Origin: Bordetella trematum | GTDB taxonomy: Bacteria; Pseudomonadota; Gammaproteobacteria; Burkholderiales; Burkholderiaceae_B | Length of the DNA stretch: 58,211 bases | Assembly: GCF_900078335.1 (NCBI RefSeq) | Contig: NZ_FKBR01000033.1 | Span: 65,891-124,101 of the forward strand | Direction of reading: 5' to 3' | In this document: piece by piece, positions 7,449 through 16,301 of the stretch | Layout of the letters: each line of letters starts with the position of its first letter | Position numbering within the stretch: position 1 is the stretch's first letter | The notes under the pieces: model-generated | What the model was told of the DNA's origin: nothing | Databases searched by the model: none | The model's input: the letters and a program-made list of their open reading frames with translations, nothing else | Made by a program: the position numbers and the translations under genes

Positions 7449-8675
7449 TCAGGAACGGTAGTCGGCGTTGATGCTGACGTACTCGTGCGAGAAGTCGCAG
7501 GTGTAAACGGTTTCGGTGATCTGGCCGCGGCCCAGTGCAATGCGCACCAGGATCTCGGCTTGCTGCATCACGCGCTGGCCGTCGGCCTCCTGGTAGTCCG
7601 GGTTGCGCCCGCCGTCGCGGGCCACCAGCACGTCGTCCAGCCACAGGCGCAGCGCGTTGGTGTCCAGGTCGTCGATGCCGGCATAGCCGATGGCCGCCAG
7701 GATGCGACCCAGGTTGGGATCGGAGGCGTAGAAGGCGGTCTTGACCAGCGGCGAGTGCGCCACGGCATAAGCGACTTTGAGGGCCTCGTCGACGCTGCCG
7801 GCTTCTTCGACGCGGATGGTCATGAACTTGGTGGCGCCCTCGGCGTCACGCACGATCTTCTGTGCGAGGTCGGCGGCGGCCTCGACCAGGGCGGCGCGCA
7901 GCGCGGCGTAGTCAGGGTGGCTGTCGCTATCGATCTGCAGGCCCGATTGACCCGTTGCGACCACGATGAAGGAATCGTTGGTCGAGGTGTCGCCGTCGAT
8001 GGTGATGCGATTGAACGACTGGTCGGCCAGTTCGCGCGCCAGCGTGTTCATCAGCGGCTGGGCGATGCCGGCGTCGGTGGCCAGGAAGCTGAGCATGGTG
8101 GCCATGTTGGGCCGGATCATGCCGGCGCCCTTGCTGATGCCGGTGATGGTGATGGTCTTGCCGCCGAGGGTCAGGCGGCGCGAATGGATCTTGGGCAGGG
8201 TGTCGGTGGTCATGATGCCGTGCGCGGCATTGAACCATTGGTTGTCGCCCAGCGCGGCAACGGCCTTGGGCAGGCCGGCCAGCAGTCGATCCATGGGCAG
8301 GGGCTCCAGGATGACGCCGGTGGAGAACGGCAGCACCTGCTCGGCCGGGATGTCCAGCAGCCTGGCCAGCCCGGCGCAGGTGGCGCGGGCGTTTTCCAGA
8401 CCCGGCTCGCCGGTGCCGGCGTTGGCGTTGCCGGTGTTGATCACCAGCGCGCGGATCGGGCCGCCCAGGGCCAGGTGGGCCTGGCAGACCTGCACCGGCG
8501 CGGCGCAGAAGCGGTTGCGCGTGAACACGCCCGCCACGGTGGCGCCTGGCGCCAGGCGGAACACGGTCAGGTCGCGTCGGTTGGCCTTGCGGATACCGGC
8601 TTCGGTCACGCCGATCTCGACACCGGCGACGGGATAAATTGCGGATTCGGAGGGAATCTGGAGGTTTACGGCCAT
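7449..8675 (-). CDS. argJ: Bifunctional glutamate N-acetyltransferase / amino-acid N-acetyltransferase
   Basis: ArgJ transfers the acetyl group from N-acetylornithine to glutamate in the cyclic arginine pathway, and in bifunctional forms also makes N-acetylglutamate from acetyl-CoA. The 408-residue length is standard. The self-cleavage and nucleophile site is visible as NMATML with T193, preceded by KGAGMIRP. Mono- or bifunctionality cannot be judged from sequence alone. It is the first gene of the leftward group that continues to the DUF815 ATPase after a 178-bp gap. Confidence 0.96.
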   Translation of the reverse strand: MAVNLQIPSESAIYPVAGVEIGVTEAGIRKANRRDLTVFRLAPGATVAGVFTRNRFCAAPVQVCQAHLALGGPIRALVINTGNANAGTGEPGLENARATCAGLARLLDIPAEQVLPFSTGVILEPLPMDRLLAGLPKAVAALGDNQWFNAAHGIMTTDTLPKIHSRRLTLGGKTITITGISKGAGMIRPNMATMLSFLATDAGIAQPLMNTLARELADQSFNRITIDGDTSTNDSFIVVATGQSGLQIDSDSHPDYAALRAALVEAAADLAQKIVRDAEGATKFMTIRVEEAGSVDEALKVAYAVAHSPLVKTAFYASDPNLGRILAAIGYAGIDDLDTNALRLWLDDVLVARDGGRNPDYQEADGQRVMQQAEILVRIALGRGQITETVYTCDFSHEYVSINADYRS

Positions 8676-8765
8676 GGGTTCGTCTCGTTGGACAGCGCGC
8701 CGCTCGCCCGGCAGGGGCGGTCGGCCAAAACACTTATTATCCCACTGCTGTCGGACAGGGGGGAG

Positions 8766-9746
8766 TCAGGGGCCCAGCCGCACGCTGGCGACGTCCAGTA
8801 CGCCGGCCTGGGAGTTGGGGATGACCGAGAGCAGCTCGCCTTGCGGGCTTTGCAGTACCGAGCGTCCGGCGGCGATTTCGCTGCCGTCGGCATGCCGCGC
8901 GCTGCGCCCGCGCGAGGGCGAAAACAGCAGATCGCCCGGCTGCGCGCCGCTCAGGCCGGCGGGAGCGCTGGCGACGCGGGTGCCGGCTGGATACGTGAAG
9001 TCGCCCAGGCGGGTTTCATGCGCGAGCAGTCCTTCGAAGCGCTCGCGTTTGCCGTCGACGGCCAGGTGCAGTTCGGTCTTGAGCAGGTCCATGCCCGCCA
9101 CAGGCAGCGCGTCGCTGCCGTCGGTGCGCAGCAACCAGCCTTGCGGTCGGGCTTGCAGCCAGGTGCCGGCCGGCAGGGGCTGATCGTCCAGGCTGTTGCC
9201 CGGCGCCAGGTGGCAGCTGGCCAGCCGGGGCCGGCCTTGCTGCAGGCGCAGCTCCACCGGATGACTGCGGCTGCAGGTCCAGCCCTCGATGCGTTGGTCC
9301 TGCGCCAGGATCAGCGACCAGTCATCCGGCGCATGGCGCAGCCAACGGATGACATCCATCCCGGCCACGGGCGCAGGTGAGGGGAATTGCGCCTGCACGA
9401 AACTGTCGGCCTGGCCGGGTCGGGCCAGGCGCAGCACGGTGCCGGCTGGCAGGGTTTCGCCGTGCAGGGCGAGGGCGGTGTCCAGTTCGAGGCGGTGAGC
9501 CGCCTCGTCGCCGGCCAGGCGGCGTGCCTCGTGCCACTGAGAAAACAGTTGATAGGGGTAGAGCGCGCCCAGGCTGGCCAGGCCCAGCAGCAGCAGCGCG
9601 CCCAGGCGGCGGTGATCTGCCAGCCAGTCCCGCGCAGGCCGGTGGCGCAACAGGTGGACGACCCAGGTGAGCAGGGTCGCCAGGCAGATCAGGGAGAGCA
9701 GCAAGGTGGCGTAATGGTTGCCACCTGGAAATGAAACCGGAATCAT
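8766..9746 (-). CDS. Unrecognised membrane-anchored protein with PAGT repeats
   Basis: I do not recognise this 326-residue protein. Two hydrophobic segments (about residues 13-32 and 48-65) suggest an N-terminal membrane hairpin, followed by a ~250-residue soluble part. The soluble part contains three related modules: LPAGTVLRL, LPAGTWLQA and YPAGTRVAS. The first two are followed by PVAGMD plus a charged stretch. The modules look like small beta-barrel or SH3-like repeats, but that is inference. The start at 9746 has no clear Shine-Dalgarno sequence. It is separated from argJ by 90 bp, transcribed the same way, and may be the first gene of that unit. Confidence 0.75.
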   Translation of the reverse strand: MIPVSFPGGNHYATLLLSLICLATLLTWVVHLLRHRPARDWLADHRRLGALLLLGLASLGALYPYQLFSQWHEARRLAGDEAAHRLELDTALALHGETLPAGTVLRLARPGQADSFVQAQFPSPAPVAGMDVIRWLRHAPDDWSLILAQDQRIEGWTCSRSHPVELRLQQGRPRLASCHLAPGNSLDDQPLPAGTWLQARPQGWLLRTDGSDALPVAGMDLLKTELHLAVDGKRERFEGLLAHETRLGDFTYPAGTRVASAPAGLSGAQPGDLLFSPSRGRSARHADGSEIAAGRSVLQSPQGELLSVIPNSQAGVLDVASVRLGP

Positions 9747-9788
9747 GACGCCAATTATGCGCGCTGCGGGCCGTCGGCGCCCGGCCCC

Positions 9789-10274
9789 TCAAGCCTTGCG
9801 CTGGCGTGCGATGACCTGCAGTTTCAGTTCGCCCAGCCCCTGGAAGAGCGCATCGCGGCTGGCCTCGGGCAGGTCGCAGAACATCTCCTTGACCCACGAC
9901 TCATGGGCGCGCGCCATGCGGGCGAAGGTTTTCTTGCCCAGGGGCGTGAGCTTGATGATGGAGCTGCGCCTGTCGGTCTCGACCTTATTGCGTATCACCA
10001 GCCCCTCCTTTTCAAGCTGGTCGGTGATGCCGGTGATGTTGCCGTTGGTCACCATCATGTGGCGCGAGAGTTCGCCCATGCGCATGCCCTTGGGCGCGCG
10101 GTGCAGCTGGGCCATCAGGTCAAAGCGCGGCAGGGTGGTGTCAAAGCGGGTGCGCAGCTGGGTCCGGATCTCGGATTCGATCAGGTTGCAGCAGGTCAGC
10201 ATGCGCAACCACAGGCGCAGCGCATGGTGGTCGTCCGGCGCGGCGCGGCTTTCCAGATCGGGGATGTCGGTCAT
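9789..10274 (-). CDS. MarR-family transcriptional regulator
   Basis: This is a 161-residue winged-helix regulator. The recognition helix and wing are visible in GNITGITDQLEKEGL, followed by ETDRRSS and KLTPLGK, which are typical of MarR. I took ATG 10274 rather than 10334 because the longer frame overlaps the hydrolase gene. Its partner gene lies 16 bp upstream in the same operon. Regulators of this family near CoA-dependent aromatic pathways usually repress and are released by the aryl-CoA thioester. By location its targets should be the two shared-motif sites at 11288 and 20182. Confidence 0.92.
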   Translation of the reverse strand: MTDIPDLESRAAPDDHHALRLWLRMLTCCNLIESEIRTQLRTRFDTTLPRFDLMAQLHRAPKGMRMGELSRHMMVTNGNITGITDQLEKEGLVIRNKVETDRRSSIIKLTPLGKKTFARMARAHESWVKEMFCDLPEASRDALFQGLGELKLQVIARQRKA

Positions 10275-10290
10275 GACGGCCTCGTGGGGC

Positions 10291-11190
10291 TCAGGCCTGC
10301 GCGTCAGGCGCAGGGGCCAGGCCCATTTGTTCAAGAAGGGCGCGGGTGTGCGCCTGATGCGGATCGTTCAGGCGCAGTACCAGGTCGAAATGGTTGCTGC
10401 CCGGCATGTCGATGTAGCGGCCGGGATGGCCGCGACCCAGCCATTGCGTCAGGTAGTCGCGGCTCTGGCGCTTGAACTCGTCGGTTTCGTTGGCTCCGTA
10501 GCTGACCAGCAGCGGGCAGCCATGCGCCGGCCCGGGCAGCAGGGCCGGGCTGTTGCGTTCGGCGTCGGCCAGGCTCATCTGCATCCAGGCGTTGATGTGG
10601 GTATGCACCAGCGGGCGCAGGTCGTAGAGACCGGACAGCGCCGCCGCGCCTGCCACCACGTCGGTCGGCAGGTCGTAGCGCCCATGCCAGCCACCGGCCA
10701 GCAGCATGCCGATCAGATGGCCGCCGGCCGAGCTGCCGCAGAGATGGATGCGTGCAGGGTCGCCGCCGTGGCGCGCGATGTGGCGGTGCACCCAGGCCAG
10801 CGCACGGCGCGTCTGGTCGACGATGTGGTCCAGCGTGACGGCGGGTGCCAGCGAATAGTTGATCACCACTACGGTGGCGCCGGCGGCCGTGAAGGCCGGC
10901 GCCATGTTGCAGGAATCATCCTTGCTGAGGGCGCGCCAGTAGCCGCCGTGGATGTACAGCAGCACGGGGGCGCCGGATTGTGCAGCCGGGAAAATGTCCA
11001 GCCGCTCATCGGGATGCGCGCCATAGGGCTGGTCTGCAATGCAGGACAGACGGGCGCGCGCCTTGCGGCTGGCGTCGGTGTATTGCTTGAGAATCGCCTC
11101 GATGTCGGGTACTGTCGCGCGTGCGTTGTACTGGACGTCAAGCGCGGCGCGGTCATAGCTGCGATAGAGCATGTGATCGGATGCGCTCAT
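10291..11190 (-). CDS. Alpha/beta hydrolase, kynurenine-formamidase-like
   Basis: This 299-residue alpha/beta hydrolase has the oxyanion-hole motif HGGYW followed by RALSKDD, which closely resembles animal and fungal kynurenine formamidases. The nucleophile elbow is GSSAGG, and candidate acid and base residues are in the C-terminal third (NETDE, GSNHFD). It may hydrolyse N-formylkynurenine or N-formylanthranilate, which would feed anthranilate into the downstream CoA pathway. A simple ester as substrate is also possible. The start was placed at ATG 11190, although no strong ribosome site is visible. It is co-transcribed with the MarR gene and divergent from the importer. Confidence 0.85.
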   Translation of the reverse strand: MSASDHMLYRSYDRAALDVQYNARATVPDIEAILKQYTDASRKARARLSCIADQPYGAHPDERLDIFPAAQSGAPVLLYIHGGYWRALSKDDSCNMAPAFTAAGATVVVINYSLAPAVTLDHIVDQTRRALAWVHRHIARHGGDPARIHLCGSSAGGHLIGMLLAGGWHGRYDLPTDVVAGAAALSGLYDLRPLVHTHINAWMQMSLADAERNSPALLPGPAHGCPLLVSYGANETDEFKRQSRDYLTQWLGRGHPGRYIDMPGSNHFDLVLRLNDPHQAHTRALLEQMGLAPAPDAQA

Positions 11191-11287
11191 GAAAACGATA
11201 AAGGGACGATCAGGGGAGCCGGTCGGGCGGGCCGCAAGCTTGCTTGCGAGCATGTCCTGGGGCAAACCCTAGACTTGTTTTGCCAAA

Positions 11288-11306
11288 TACTTTAAACCTA
11301 AACTAT
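11288..11306 (+). promoter_or_regulatory. Candidate MarR operator, importer/hydrolase divergent region
   Basis: The 19-mer TACTTTAAACCTAAACTAT matches 16 of 19 bases of the element ahead of the catabolic operon (20180-20197), including ten consecutive identical bases CCTAAACTAT. It lies between the divergent hydrolase and substrate-binding-protein genes, where one site could control both. Only one half of the inverted repeat seen at 20182-20208 is present here. Confidence 0.55.
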
Positions 11307-11411
11307 ACGCGATGCCAGTTCCTCGCCGGCGATGCCGGCTGACGCAGTCCTCATCGCAACAATACGCAGCAATAACAATATTCTGCCGCGCGTAGCGCAA
11401 GGAGCATCACC

Positions 11412-12575
11412 ATGCGTTTTCTTCCCTCCCTACTGGCTGCCGCCGTCCTGATGCCCGCCGTGGCCTCGGCCGATACCATCAAGGTCGGTATCGCCAACGA
11501 TATCTCGGGACCGTTCTCGGCGCTGGGGGCCGAAGCCCGCGACGGCTTCAACCTGGCGATCAAGCAACTGGACGGCAAGCTGGGCGGCCAGCCGGCCGAG
11601 TTTCTGCAGACGGACATGGGCGGCAACCCCGACCAGGCCCGCCAGCTGGTGACGCGCTACCTGCAACGCGACAAGGTCGATTTTTTCACCGGCCCGATCG
11701 GCTCGAACGTGGCTTTGGCAGTCGGCCCGGCCCTGTTCGCGGCCAAGGTGCCCTATCTGTCGAACAACCCGGGGCCCAGCCAGCTGGCCGGCGCGCAATG
11801 CAATCGCTATTGGTTCGGCCTGTCGTACCAGAATGACGCCTTCCATGAGGCGGCCGGCAAGGTCGCCGCGGACCGTGGGTTCAAGAAGGTGTTCATCATG
11901 GCGCCGGACTACCCGGCCGGCAAAGATGCGCTCACGGGCTTCAAGCGCGGCTACAAGAATGCCGTCGACCAGGAGCTTTACACCAAGCTGGGGCAGCTGG
12001 ATTATGCCGCCGAGATCGCACAGATCCGCGCGGCCAAGCCGGATGCCGTGTTCATCTTTCTGCCGGGCGGAATGGGGATCAACTTCGTCAAGCAGTTCGT
12101 GTCTTCCGGCCTGGCGCAGGATACGCGCCTGATCGGCCCGGGTTTCTCGGCCGACGAGGATGTGATCCAGGCTGTGGGCGAGCCCATGCTGGGCATGTAC
12201 AACACGGCGCAGTGGGCCCACGACCTGGACAATCCGCAGAACAAGCAGTTCGTGGAGGCGTTCCGCAAGGAATACAAGGGCCGCTATCCGTCGGTCTACG
12301 CTGCCCAGGCTTATGACGTGATCATGGCCATCGATGCCGCCGTCAAGCAGGCCGGCGGCAGCGCCAAGGATCGCGAGGCGATCGTCGCCGCGCTGGAGAA
12401 GGCCGATTTCCCCTCGGTGCGCGGCCCCTTCACCTACGGCAAGAACCACTATCCCATCCAGCCCTACTACGTGCGCGTCATCGAGAAAGACGCCGACGGA
12501 CGCATTACCAACAAGCTGGCAGGCAAGGTGTTCGACAACTATCAGGACGTCTACGTCGGCGAGTGCAAGCTGTAA
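11412..12575 (+). CDS. ABC transporter substrate-binding protein (Leu/Ile/Val-binding family)
   Basis: This 387-residue periplasmic binding protein has a signal peptide (MRFLPSLLAAAVLMPAVASA) and the type I fold of the amide/aromatic-acid-binding branch. The mature chain begins DTIKVGIANDISGPFS, the usual first strand and ligand loop. Its position opposite a MarR/formamidase pair and ahead of an aryl-CoA operon suggests an aromatic acid such as anthranilate or a kynurenine-type ligand rather than branched-chain amino acids. The start is supported by GGAG eight bases upstream. It heads a five-gene importer operon. Confidence 0.92.
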   Translation: MRFLPSLLAAAVLMPAVASADTIKVGIANDISGPFSALGAEARDGFNLAIKQLDGKLGGQPAEFLQTDMGGNPDQARQLVTRYLQRDKVDFFTGPIGSNVALAVGPALFAAKVPYLSNNPGPSQLAGAQCNRYWFGLSYQNDAFHEAAGKVAADRGFKKVFIMAPDYPAGKDALTGFKRGYKNAVDQELYTKLGQLDYAAEIAQIRAAKPDAVFIFLPGGMGINFVKQFVSSGLAQDTRLIGPGFSADEDVIQAVGEPMLGMYNTAQWAHDLDNPQNKQFVEAFRKEYKGRYPSVYAAQAYDVIMAIDAAVKQAGGSAKDREAIVAALEKADFPSVRGPFTYGKNHYPIQPYYVRVIEKDADGRITNKLAGKVFDNYQDVYVGECKL

Positions 12576-12632
12576 AGACCGGGCTAGCGGGCCGCCGCGC
12601 AGCCTTGCGGGCGGCCTCCAGGGGATGGGTTC

Positions 12633-13553
12633 ATGACGTTTACGCTGGTCATCGAGCAATTGCTCAATGGATTGCAGTTCGGTTTGATGTTGTTCCTGAT
12701 CGCGGCAGGTCTGACCCTGGTGTTCGGCATCATGGACATCCTCAACCTGGCGCACGGTTCGCTCTACATGGCGGGCGCCTATGTCGCGGCCGAGACCATG
12801 CAGCGCACCGGTTCGTTCGCAGCCGCCGTGCTGGTGGCGGCCATCGCCACCGGGCTGGTCGGGGCGCTGCTGGAGGTGGTGCTGATCCGGCGGCTGGCCT
12901 TGCGCGATCACCTGGCCCAGGTGCTGGGCACCTACGCCATCATCCTGATCGCCAATGATGTGGTGAAGATGATCTGGGGGCCCGCCCCGATGATGCTCAA
13001 TATGCCGCAGGTGCTGTCGGGGCCGGTGCGCCTGCTGCCCGATCTGCTGTACCCGGCCTATCGCCTGATGATCATCGTGGTCGGCCTGGCTGCCGCCCTG
13101 GGCCTGTACTGGTTCGTCACGCGCACGCGCGCCGGCGTGCTGCTGCGGGCGGGCGCTTCCAACCGGCAGATGGCCACCTTGATGGGGGTGCGCGTGCCGC
13201 TGTTGTTTCTGGGGGTCTTCGTGCTGGGAGCCGTGCTGGCCGCCGTGGCCGGCGCCCTGCTTGGGCCGGTGACGGCCGTGCAGGTCGGCATGGGCGAAGA
13301 GATCCTGATCCTGGTGCTGGTGTGCATCGTGATCGGGGGCATCGGTTCCATCAGGGGCGCTTTCGTCGGAGCCTTGCTGGTCGGCATGGTCGATACCGCC
13401 GGGCGCGCCTTTCTGCCCATGTTGCTGCGGCAGGTTTTTTCGCCGGCCGTGGCCTCCAGCGTGGGCCCCACGCTGGCGGCGATCCTGATCTATGTCCTGA
13501 TGGCGGGGATCCTGGTGTTCCGCCCCTCGGGCCTTTTTCCGGCGCGGGGTTGA
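12633..13553 (+). CDS. ABC transporter permease, LivH type
   Basis: This 306-residue inner-membrane permease has about eight hydrophobic segments and the LivH-family signature near the N-terminus (LTLVFGIMDILNLAHGSLYM). The late cytoplasmic loop has GIGSIRGAF, which contacts the ATPase. It pairs with the next gene to form the translocation channel. The gene follows the binding protein by 57 bp and ends two bases before the LivM start. Confidence 0.93.
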   Translation: MTFTLVIEQLLNGLQFGLMLFLIAAGLTLVFGIMDILNLAHGSLYMAGAYVAAETMQRTGSFAAAVLVAAIATGLVGALLEVVLIRRLALRDHLAQVLGTYAIILIANDVVKMIWGPAPMMLNMPQVLSGPVRLLPDLLYPAYRLMIIVVGLAAALGLYWFVTRTRAGVLLRAGASNRQMATLMGVRVPLLFLGVFVLGAVLAAVAGALLGPVTAVQVGMGEEILILVLVCIVIGGIGSIRGAFVGALLVGMVDTAGRAFLPMLLRQVFSPAVASSVGPTLAAILIYVLMAGILVFRPSGLFPARG

Positions 13554-13555
13554 AC

Positions 13556-14509
13556 ATGCGCGCAAGCCTGTTCTGGACCTGGCTGTTGCTGGCCGCGCTG
13601 GTGGCTTTTCCGCTGGTGGCGCCGGCGCTGGACCTGGATTTCTATGTGTCTTTCCTGCGGCGCGTGCTTATCTATGCGCTGGCGGCCACCAGCCTGAATC
13701 TGGTGCTGGGCTATGGCGGCATGGTGGCGATGGGCCATGCGGCTTTCTTTGGCGCGGGCGCCTATGCCGTGGGCATCCTGGCGGCCAGCGGCGTGACTTC
13801 GGCGCTGGCAGGCTGGGGCGCGGCCATCGTGCTGTCAGGGTTCCTGGCCTGGGTGATCGGGGCGATTTCCCTGCGTACGCGCGGCGTGTATTTCATCATG
13901 ATCACCCTGGCCTTTGCCCAGATGGTGTTCTACATCTTCATCTCGTTGCGCCAGTATGGCGGCGAGGATGGCCTGAACCTGCCGGGTTATGCGACGCTGC
14001 CCGGGCTGGATCTGGCCGATGATCGCAGCTTCTATTACGTGGTGCTGGCGATCTTCTGTCTCTGCCTGTTCCTGTTCGGGCGTCTGGTGGCGTCGCGCTA
14101 TGGCATGGCGCTGCAGGGCGTGCGCGAGAACGAGGCGCGCATGGAGGCCCTGGGCTATCCGGTCTACCGCATCAAGCTCACGGCCTTTGCGCTGTCCGGC
14201 GCGTTGGCGGGACTGGCGGGCGCCTTGCTGGCCAGCCACAATCTTTTCATCTCGCCCAGCCTCATGCACTGGACCCAGTCGGCCAACCTTCTGATCATGG
14301 TGCTGGTCGGCGGCATCGGCCTGCGCTATGGCGGCGTGGCCGGCGCGACCGTGATGCTGGTGCTCGAAGAAGTGCTGCGCCAGTGGACCGAATACTGGCA
14401 TCTGCCGCTGGGTCTGTTGTTGCTGGCCGTTGTGTTCGGCGCGCCGCGCGGCCTGGCCGGCCTGTTCGTGGCGCGTCCCGGCGCCGATGTGGCAAAGACG
14501 AAACCATGA
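13556..14509 (+). CDS. ABC transporter permease, LivM type
   Basis: This 317-residue permease starts at ATG 13556, two bases after the LivH stop; the longer open frame overlaps LivH and is not used. Family landmarks are LNLVLGYGGMVAMGHAAFFG near the N-terminus, the ENEARMEALGY loop and GGIGLRYGGVAGA near the C-terminus. It forms the second half of the channel. Its stop overlaps the start of the ATPase gene (ATGA), which indicates translational coupling. Confidence 0.93.
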   Translation: MRASLFWTWLLLAALVAFPLVAPALDLDFYVSFLRRVLIYALAATSLNLVLGYGGMVAMGHAAFFGAGAYAVGILAASGVTSALAGWGAAIVLSGFLAWVIGAISLRTRGVYFIMITLAFAQMVFYIFISLRQYGGEDGLNLPGYATLPGLDLADDRSFYYVVLAIFCLCLFLFGRLVASRYGMALQGVRENEARMEALGYPVYRIKLTAFALSGALAGLAGALLASHNLFISPSLMHWTQSANLLIMVLVGGIGLRYGGVAGATVMLVLEEVLRQWTEYWHLPLGLLLLAVVFGAPRGLAGLFVARPGADVAKTKP

Positions 14510-15321
14510 TGCCTGCCTCCCGCCCCGCTCAGCCCGGCCAGCCCTCCGTCGTGCCAGCCCTTCAGGCACGTGGCCTGGTACGTCGTTTTGGCGCCCTGCT
14601 GGCCACCGACCAGGTGGATCTGACGTTGGCGCCCGGTGAAATCCATGCCTTGATCGGGCCCAATGGCGCGGGCAAGTCCACTCTGATCCATCTGCTGTCG
14701 GGCACGCTGCCGGCCGATGCCGGCACCCTGCAGCTTGGGCGCAAGGACGTCTCGCGCCTGAGCGCGCACGAGCGCGTGGCCCACGGCCTGTCGCGTTCCT
14801 ATCAGATCACCAACATCTTTCGCAGCCTGTCCGTGTTGGACAATCTTCTGCTGGCGGTGCAGGCGCATGCCGGCAGCAGCTTTCGCTTCTGGCGGCCGCG
14901 TCAGGCCGAATCGGCGCTGTATGAACAGGCACACGAGCTCGCCCGGCAGTGCGCCATCGAGCCTGGCTTGCTGGATCTTGCGGCAGGCACCTTGCCGCAT
15001 GGCGAGCAGCGCAAGCTGGAGTTTGCGCTGGCGCTGGCCGCGCGCCCCAGCGTGCTGCTGCTCGATGAGCCCATGGCCGGCATGGGGCCTGACGAGACCC
15101 TGCGGCTGACCGAGTTGATCGAATCCCTGCGCGGCCGGGCAGCCATGCTGCTGGTCGAACATGATATGCAGGCGGTGTTCCGGCTCGCCGACCGTATTTC
15201 GGTGCTGGTCTACGGGCGAGTCATCGCCACCGGCACGCCGCAGGAAATACGCGCCAATCCCGACGTGCGCCAGGCTTATCTGGGCGATGACGGCGAGCAT
15301 GCCGAGGAGAAGACATGCTGA
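14506..15321 (+). CDS. ABC transporter ATP-binding protein, LivG type
   Basis: This is a 271-residue ATPase. Walker A is GPNGAGKS, and Walker B is LLLDEPMAGMGP with the LivG-type extension. The signature region is degenerate as LPHGEQRKLEFALAL, as is common in LivG proteins. ATG 14506 or 14509 can start the gene; the first overlaps the LivM stop. It energises import together with the LivF-type ATPase that follows and overlaps it by 7 bp. Confidence 0.93.
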   Translation: MMPASRPAQPGQPSVVPALQARGLVRRFGALLATDQVDLTLAPGEIHALIGPNGAGKSTLIHLLSGTLPADAGTLQLGRKDVSRLSAHERVAHGLSRSYQITNIFRSLSVLDNLLLAVQAHAGSSFRFWRPRQAESALYEQAHELARQCAIEPGLLDLAAGTLPHGEQRKLEFALALAARPSVLLLDEPMAGMGPDETLRLTELIESLRGRAAMLLVEHDMQAVFRLADRISVLVYGRVIATGTPQEIRANPDVRQAYLGDDGEHAEEKTC

Positions 15322-16019
15322 GCATGGAAGGCGTGGCCAGCGGCTATGGCGCCAGCCAGGTGCTGTTTGGCGTGGATATGGAAATTGGCGCCGGTCAGGT
15401 CGTGACGCTGCTGGGGCGCAACGGCATGGGCAAGACGACGCTGTTGCGAACCCTGTTCGCCCAACTCCCCCTGCGGAGCGGGACTATCCGTTTTGCCGGT
15501 CAGTCGATCGGGCAGTGGCCCACGGACCGCATCGCGCGGGCCGGGTTGGCGCTGGTGCCCGAAGGCCGGCAGTGTTTTCCCAACCTGACGGTGCGCGAGC
15601 ATCTCACGGCCTTCACGGCGCGGCGCAATCCTGGCATGGGCGAGCCGTGGACGCCGCAGCGCGTCTTCGAACTGTTTCCAAGGTTGGGTGAACGCGCCGG
15701 CAATATGGGCAACCAGCTCTCCGGCGGCGAGCAGCAGATGCTGGCCATCGGGCGCGCACTGGTGACCAATCCGCAGTTGTTGATCCTCGACGAGGCGACC
15801 GAGGGCCTGGCGCCGAAAATCCGCGAGGAAATCTGGCAATGCCTGGCGCGCCTGCGCGCGTCCGGGCAGACCACGCTGGTGATCGATAAATATGTCGAAC
15901 GCCTGCTGGCGCTGGCGGACAACCATGTCATCCTGGAGCGCGGCAAAGTGGTCTGGACGGGGGATTCTGCCGCCCTGGATGCGGATCGCGGCCTCTGGGA
16001 GCGTTATCTGGGGGTGTAG
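15315..16019 (+). CDS. ABC transporter ATP-binding protein, LivF type
   Basis: This 234-residue ATPase is of LivF length. Walker A is GRNGMGKT, the signature is LSGGEQQMLAIGRAL, and Walker B is LLILDEATEGLAP with the H-loop replaced by VIDKYVER. LivF proteins normally have VEQ at that position (VVEQN); here the sequence is VIDKY, a variation also seen in aromatic-acid importers. It closes the importer operon. The 282 bp that follows carries AT-rich patches but no terminator that I can identify. Confidence 0.92.
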   Translation: MLSMEGVASGYGASQVLFGVDMEIGAGQVVTLLGRNGMGKTTLLRTLFAQLPLRSGTIRFAGQSIGQWPTDRIARAGLALVPEGRQCFPNLTVREHLTAFTARRNPGMGEPWTPQRVFELFPRLGERAGNMGNQLSGGEQQMLAIGRALVTNPQLLILDEATEGLAPKIREEIWQCLARLRASGQTTLVIDKYVERLLALADNHVILERGKVVWTGDSAALDADRGLWERYLGV

Positions 16020-16301
16020 GCGGGCAAGGCCTGCCGATCCAAATGTTGTCGCGGAATTATTCGGACATACAAAGCAAGTAACGCCCACGATTATCACAAT
16101 ATTGCGCAACAATCAGATATAGTGCCGCGCGTTGGTATGGGTGTGTTTCCTTCTGCGGCCTATGGCAACTACACTAGCGGCGCCTTACGTTGCGCTGCGG
16201 CATCGGCGACTTCGCAAGGCACGCGGGGAGGCGCGGGCAAGACCGGCCATCGTTGAGAGTCTCCGCTGTGGCAGGGCTATCGGCCCGCAGGGGAATGTCG
16301 A
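16020..16301 (+). other. Intergenic region before siaA
   Basis: This spacer has an AT-rich core near 16060-16125, the likely promoter zone for the sia operon, and then GC-rich sequence up to the siaA start. I find no convincing -35/-10 pair at standard spacing, no hairpin with a T-run and no small gene. Confidence 0.4.

Noticed and set aside
13322-13555. N-terminal extension of the LivM-type permease
   Set aside because: It overlaps the LivH gene in another frame and lacks hydrophobic character. The start at 13556 fits the family.
11430-13565. 711-residue minus-strand frame
   Set aside because: It is opposite the importer genes, and its histidine/glutamine-rich composition is typical of high-GC antisense frames.
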